This document shows positions 5,389 to 7,722 of a stretch of 7,722 nt of DNA, one piece after another. The number at the start of each line of letters is the position of its first letter. Position 1 is the first letter of the stretch. A model generated the notes under the pieces. It saw only the letters and a program-made list of their open reading frames with translations, was not told the DNA's origin and made no database searches. The stretch is from HGM04593 sp045588485 (GTDB taxonomy: Bacteria > Bacteroidota > Bacteroidia > Bacteroidales > Bacteroidaceae). The stretch covers positions 1 through 7,722 of the forward strand of contig JAZNEI010000016.1 in assembly GCA_045588485.1 (NCBI GenBank). Direction: 5' to 3'. Both the position numbers and the translations under genes were made by a program.

Positions 5389-6027
5389 TTATCTTATAAA
5401 CATATTATATTCGCTCTCGTATTCTATTGTTGTGCTGCGGTCGTGTCCGGGATAGACAACTGTCTCTTTGGGCAGCGTAAATAGTTTCTCCTTTATGCTT
5501 GTGAGTAGTAGTGTGTGATTCGAGTCGGGAAAATCGGTGCGTCCTATGCTGTCCCTGAACAAAGCATCGCCCGAGAATAGCATCTTATGTTCGGGGATAT
5601 GATAAGCGAGGCTGCCGGGCGAATGCCCGGGAACAGATATTGCCACAATACGTTGATTACCGAAGAGTATCTCATCGCCGTCTTTCAGTATTCTACCCAA
5701 TGGGGGAATCTTTTCATCAAATAGCAGACCGAATCGTGCCACTCGCTGTGCAATATTCTCGGCCCAATGCCAATCGGCATCATTGGCCCATGCAGTAAGG
5801 CCGAACTCCTTATATATGAAAGGACTGCCGAAAATATGATCGAAATGCAGATGTGTGTTAAGATATACTTTCAAATGAAGATGGTTAATTTCGATAAATC
5901 TTTTTAACTCACTCTTTTCGCTGTCATACAGGCAGCCGCAGTCAATCAGTGCTGCTTCGCCAGTCTCGTCCCAAAGCAGATAACTGTTTACCTGTATGGG
6001 GTTAAATGTGAATATCTTAAGTTCCAT
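5389..6027 (-). CDS. Metallo-beta-lactamase-fold hydrolase, glyoxalase II-like
   Basis: The 212-residue protein has the full set of metal ligands of this fold: H59, H61, D63 and H64 in THLHFDH, H135 in VPGHSPGS, D154 in FSGDALF, and H195 in VYPGHDRST. The N-terminal beta strands (NSYLLWDETGEAALIDCG) are typical. It should be a cytosolic two-metal hydrolase that cleaves a thioester or similar bond. The short form without a C-terminal substrate domain resembles the YcbL-type glyoxalase II group, but Bacteroidales usually lack glutathione, so the natural substrate is not clear. It begins 7 bases after the rsmG stop codon on the same strand and is surely co-transcribed with it. There is no sign that the two act in one pathway. 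Confidence 0.9.
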   Translation of the reverse strand: MELKIFTFNPIQVNSYLLWDETGEAALIDCGCLYDSEKSELKRFIEINHLHLKVYLNTHLHFDHIFGSPFIYKEFGLTAWANDADWHWAENIAQRVARFGLLFDEKIPPLGRILKDGDEILFGNQRIVAISVPGHSPGSLAYHIPEHKMLFSGDALFRDSIGRTDFPDSNHTLLLTSIKEKLFTLPKETVVYPGHDRSTTIEYESEYNMFIR

Positions 6028-6034
6028 AAAATCT

Positions 6035-6658
6035 TTATCCTATTGGCAAGTAAACAACTTTCTTGTCTTTGAAGAACTCCTCTTCGAATATGTTCTCGAG
6101 TGGGGTAATCTCTATGATGTTCTTGTACTGCTGAACCTCGGATTGTATATTTCCTCCTTTAAGGCAGATAATGCCGTTGGGCAGTGCATTCAACTGCTCC
6201 TTACCAATGTTTTTACGACAGATTTTTACAAGTTCGGGGAGTTGCATTACAGCACGGCTGACAACGAAATTATACTTCTCTTTGATATCCTGTGCGCGAC
6301 TGTGTGTAGCCGTTACATTCTCGAGTCCTATAGCTGTTGCAATTTCCGACGCTACACGCACCTTCTTGCCGATGCTGTCGACAAGGTGGAATTTTACATC
6401 AGGGAACATGATGGCCAAAGGAATACCGGGGAAACCACCACCGCACCCCATGTCCATAATGCTTGTTCCGGGGCGGAAAGTTATTGTTTTTGCTATTGCC
6501 AAAGAGTGCAGGACATGATGAAGATACAGATTTTCAATGTCTTTGCGCGATATTACATTAATCTTGTTGTTCCAATCGTAATATAGGTCGTAAAGAGCTG
6601 CATATTGCTCGGTCTGTTTCTCGGTAAGATTGGGGAAATATTTTTTTATTCTATCCAT
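6035..6658 (-). CDS. rsmG: 16S rRNA (guanine527-N7)-methyltransferase RsmG
   Basis: RsmG (GidB) methylates N7 of G527 in 16S rRNA using S-adenosylmethionine; loss of the enzyme gives low-level streptomycin resistance in several bacteria. The 207-residue length is usual for the family. Diagnostic features are the N-terminal WNNKINVISRKD (29-40), the SAM-binding loop DMGCGGGFPGIPLAI (69-83), the second-strand acidic residue in FHLVDSIGKK (90-99), and SRA (134-136) after FVV. All core motifs are intact, so it should be functional. It is the first gene of a two-gene minus-strand unit with the metallo-hydrolase. The upstream gap of 215 bases should hold the promoter, but no clear TTTG/TAnnTTTG pair could be assigned. 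Confidence 0.96.
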   Translation of the reverse strand: MDRIKKYFPNLTEKQTEQYAALYDLYYDWNNKINVISRKDIENLYLHHVLHSLAIAKTITFRPGTSIMDMGCGGGFPGIPLAIMFPDVKFHLVDSIGKKVRVASEIATAIGLENVTATHSRAQDIKEKYNFVVSRAVMQLPELVKICRKNIGKEQLNALPNGIICLKGGNIQSEVQQYKNIIEITPLENIFEEEFFKDKKVVYLPIG

Positions 6659-6687
6659 AGTGGTATCTTATTATTTTAATATTTCAT

Positions 6688-6763
6688 CGATTTGATATAA
6701 TCGTTTGAAGAATAAACACTTGAAGTTATTTTGAAAAAAGCGTGGTAACGATTTGGGAATCGT
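6688..6763. repeat. Two related dyads upstream of rsmG
   Basis: CGATT-N6-AATCG lies at 6688-6703 and ACGATT-TGGG-AATCGT at 6748-6763. Both use the same half-sites, CGATT and AATCG, and their centres are exactly 60 bases apart. They sit 30 and 90 bases upstream of the rsmG start, so they could be regulator sites, but short dyads in AT-rich DNA arise by chance. Apart from these and the stem-loop at 6814-6864, the gap 6659-6873 shows nothing else I can name. Confidence 0.25.
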
Positions 6764-6813
6764 GCGAATTTCTGCGGTTTGCGGTAGCAATACTCTCAAA
6801 TAACTCTTGTAAG

Positions 6814-6864
6814 ACAAAGGTATAATAATTTTCGCAAATGCAGTTATTATGCCTTTGTTTTTTT
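6814..6864. terminator. Stem-loop with T-run after the ATPase gene
   Basis: ACAAAGGTATAATAA (6814-6828) pairs with 6844-6858 over 15 bases, with one G-T wobble and a 15-base loop. Seven T at 6858-6864 follow on the plus strand. The ATPase gene on the minus strand ends at 6874, so the hairpin lies directly downstream of it. In that direction the U tract is weaker (TTTGTCTT). It is probably the terminator of that gene, and may also block plus-strand transcription entering it. Confidence 0.6.
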
Positions 6865-6873
6865 ATCATTGGC

Positions 6874-7722
6874 TCAAACTTTCAAACTATCTCTGTCGAG
6901 CAAAAACTCATAAATGTTCATAAATACCACACCGTTTTCATCTTGATACCGTTTTATTGGGTCTTCGGTAATTACAAACTTTTGGAAACTATCCGATATA
7001 TGCGTTAGTGAACGTAGTTCCTGTTCCCGTTTTTCTTCATTTGGCAACCTCAAAGCTGATTGTATGTAACATCGTTTACTACCTTCATTGCATACAAAAT
7101 CAACCTCCAATTGTTTACGCTGGCTCTTACCCTCCTCATCTTTGATGTTTATCACAACAACACCCACATCCACCATCAACCCACGAGTGCGAAGTTCATT
7201 GTATATGAGATTTTCCATCAAATGTGTTACTTCATGCTGACGGAAATTTATACGGGCATTACGCAAACCTAAATCGGCAAAGTAATATTTGGCAGGAGTG
7301 TCAATGTACTTCTTGCCTTTAATGTCGTATCGTATTGACTTTTCCACCATAAAGGCCTCTTGCAGTATTTCAAGGTAGAAACTTATGGTATTTGGAGATA
7401 TAGAAACATTCTTGACCGACTTGAAGGTGTTTACCAGTTTGTTTGGATTGATAAGCCATCCGATTGAAGATGCAAGAATATTGATAAGCTCCTCCAACTT
7501 CTCTTCGTTCTTGATTTTGTACCTCTCCAATATATCGGTAATATATGTTTTCTTAAAGAGCGTCTGAAGGTATTTCATCTTCTCCTCATTACTCTGCATT
7601 GTTGCAATCATCGGGAGTCCGCCAAAAGTCATATACTCTTCCATAGCTTCCTCGCGAGAACCCTCAAAGACAGAGAAAAACTCACTGAACGATAAAGGAG
7701 CAACTTTTATCTCATCACCGCG
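6874..7722 (-). CDS. AAA_14/DUF4143-type ATPase, C-terminal part only
   Basis: The reading frame runs to the window edge without a start of its own; the ATG at 7644 is internal. The visible 282 residues begin with RGDEIKVAPLSFSEFF, the stretch that follows the AAA_14 P-loop ATPase domain in this family, then EEYMTFGGLP, a hallmark of its members. Next is a winged-helix-like linker (about 75-125), KYYFADLGLRNA (145-156), and a DUF4143 nuclease-like fold with ENLIYNEL (near 170), EVDFV (206-210) and YIQSA (219-223). Gln stands near where a catalytic ExK lysine motif would be, as in many relatives, so nuclease activity is doubtful. Walker A and B motifs must lie beyond 7722. These ATPases are very common in Bacteroidales, often in several copies, and their role is unknown; they resemble stand-alone defence or toxin-like NTPases. 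Confidence 0.9.
   Translation of the reverse strand, partial: RGDEIKVAPLSFSEFFSVFEGSREEAMEEYMTFGGLPMIATMQSNEEKMKYLQTLFKKTYITDILERYKIKNEEKLEELINILASSIGWLINPNKLVNTFKSVKNVSISPNTISFYLEILQEAFMVEKSIRYDIKGKKYIDTPAKYYFADLGLRNARINFRQHEVTHLMENLIYNELRTRGLMVDVGVVVINIKDEEGKSQRKQLEVDFVCNEGSKRCYIQSALRLPNEEKREQELRSLTHISDSFQKFVITEDPIKRYQDENGVVFMNIYEFLLDRDSLKV

Noticed and set aside
5996..6586. 196-residue plus-strand reading frame opposite rsmG
   Set aside because: It is antisense to most of rsmG, whose motifs are unmistakable, and has no domain signal of its own.
6874..7644. Reading the rightmost gene as a complete 256-residue protein
   Set aside because: The frame stays open to the window edge and the 26 codons upstream of the ATG match the conserved family segment before the FGGLP motif, so the gene is cut by the edge.

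Overview
The window looks like chromosomal DNA from a Bacteroidales bacterium (Bacteroides, Parabacteroides, Alistipes or a relative). This rests on its low GC content, A-rich leaders instead of strong Shine-Dalgarno sites, a lipoprotein with a Bacteroidetes-like lipobox, an S24 repressor of the type common in this order, an rsmG/metallo-hydrolase pair and a DUF4143-type ATPase. The species cannot be settled from the sequence.

Left part (1-3550, + strand): a tight four-gene cassette with gaps of 19, 10 and 10 bases. In order it encodes a small protein with a sigma-region-4-like helix-turn-helix, a cytosolic von Willebrand A (VWA) protein with an intact metal site, a two-helix membrane protein carrying about seven WG-type repeats, and a helical lipoprotein that I do not recognise. 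A palindrome lies upstream. A long hairpin also covers the start codon of the first gene, so the cassette may be controlled at the DNA or RNA level. A stem-loop closes it. I know of no characterised system with this composition, and it is the best candidate here for something undescribed. The gene order suggests a regulator, a cytosolic metal-binding adaptor and two envelope parts.

Middle (3550-5390): first a 111-base nested inverted repeat with an IS3-family-like terminal sequence and no transposase. Then come two small minus-strand genes, encoding a 65-residue membrane protein and a 129-residue cysteine-containing protein. Facing away from them is an S24/LexA-like repressor with Ala-Gly cleavage site, Ser and Lys all present. 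The divergent intergenic region holds three GGC/GCC-type dyads that could be its operators. The block resembles a small accessory or prophage-derived regulatory module, but no integrase or structural phage gene is present.

Right part (5345-7722): a strong terminator separates the repressor from the convergent housekeeping pair, rsmG (16S rRNA m7G527 methyltransferase) followed by a glyoxalase-II-like metallo-hydrolase, both on the minus strand. Beyond a 215-base gap with two dyads and a stem-loop lies the 3' part of a minus-strand AAA_14/DUF4143 ATPase gene, cut by the window edge so that its ATPase domain is missing here.

No rRNA, tRNA, CRISPR array or complete insertion sequence was recognised.
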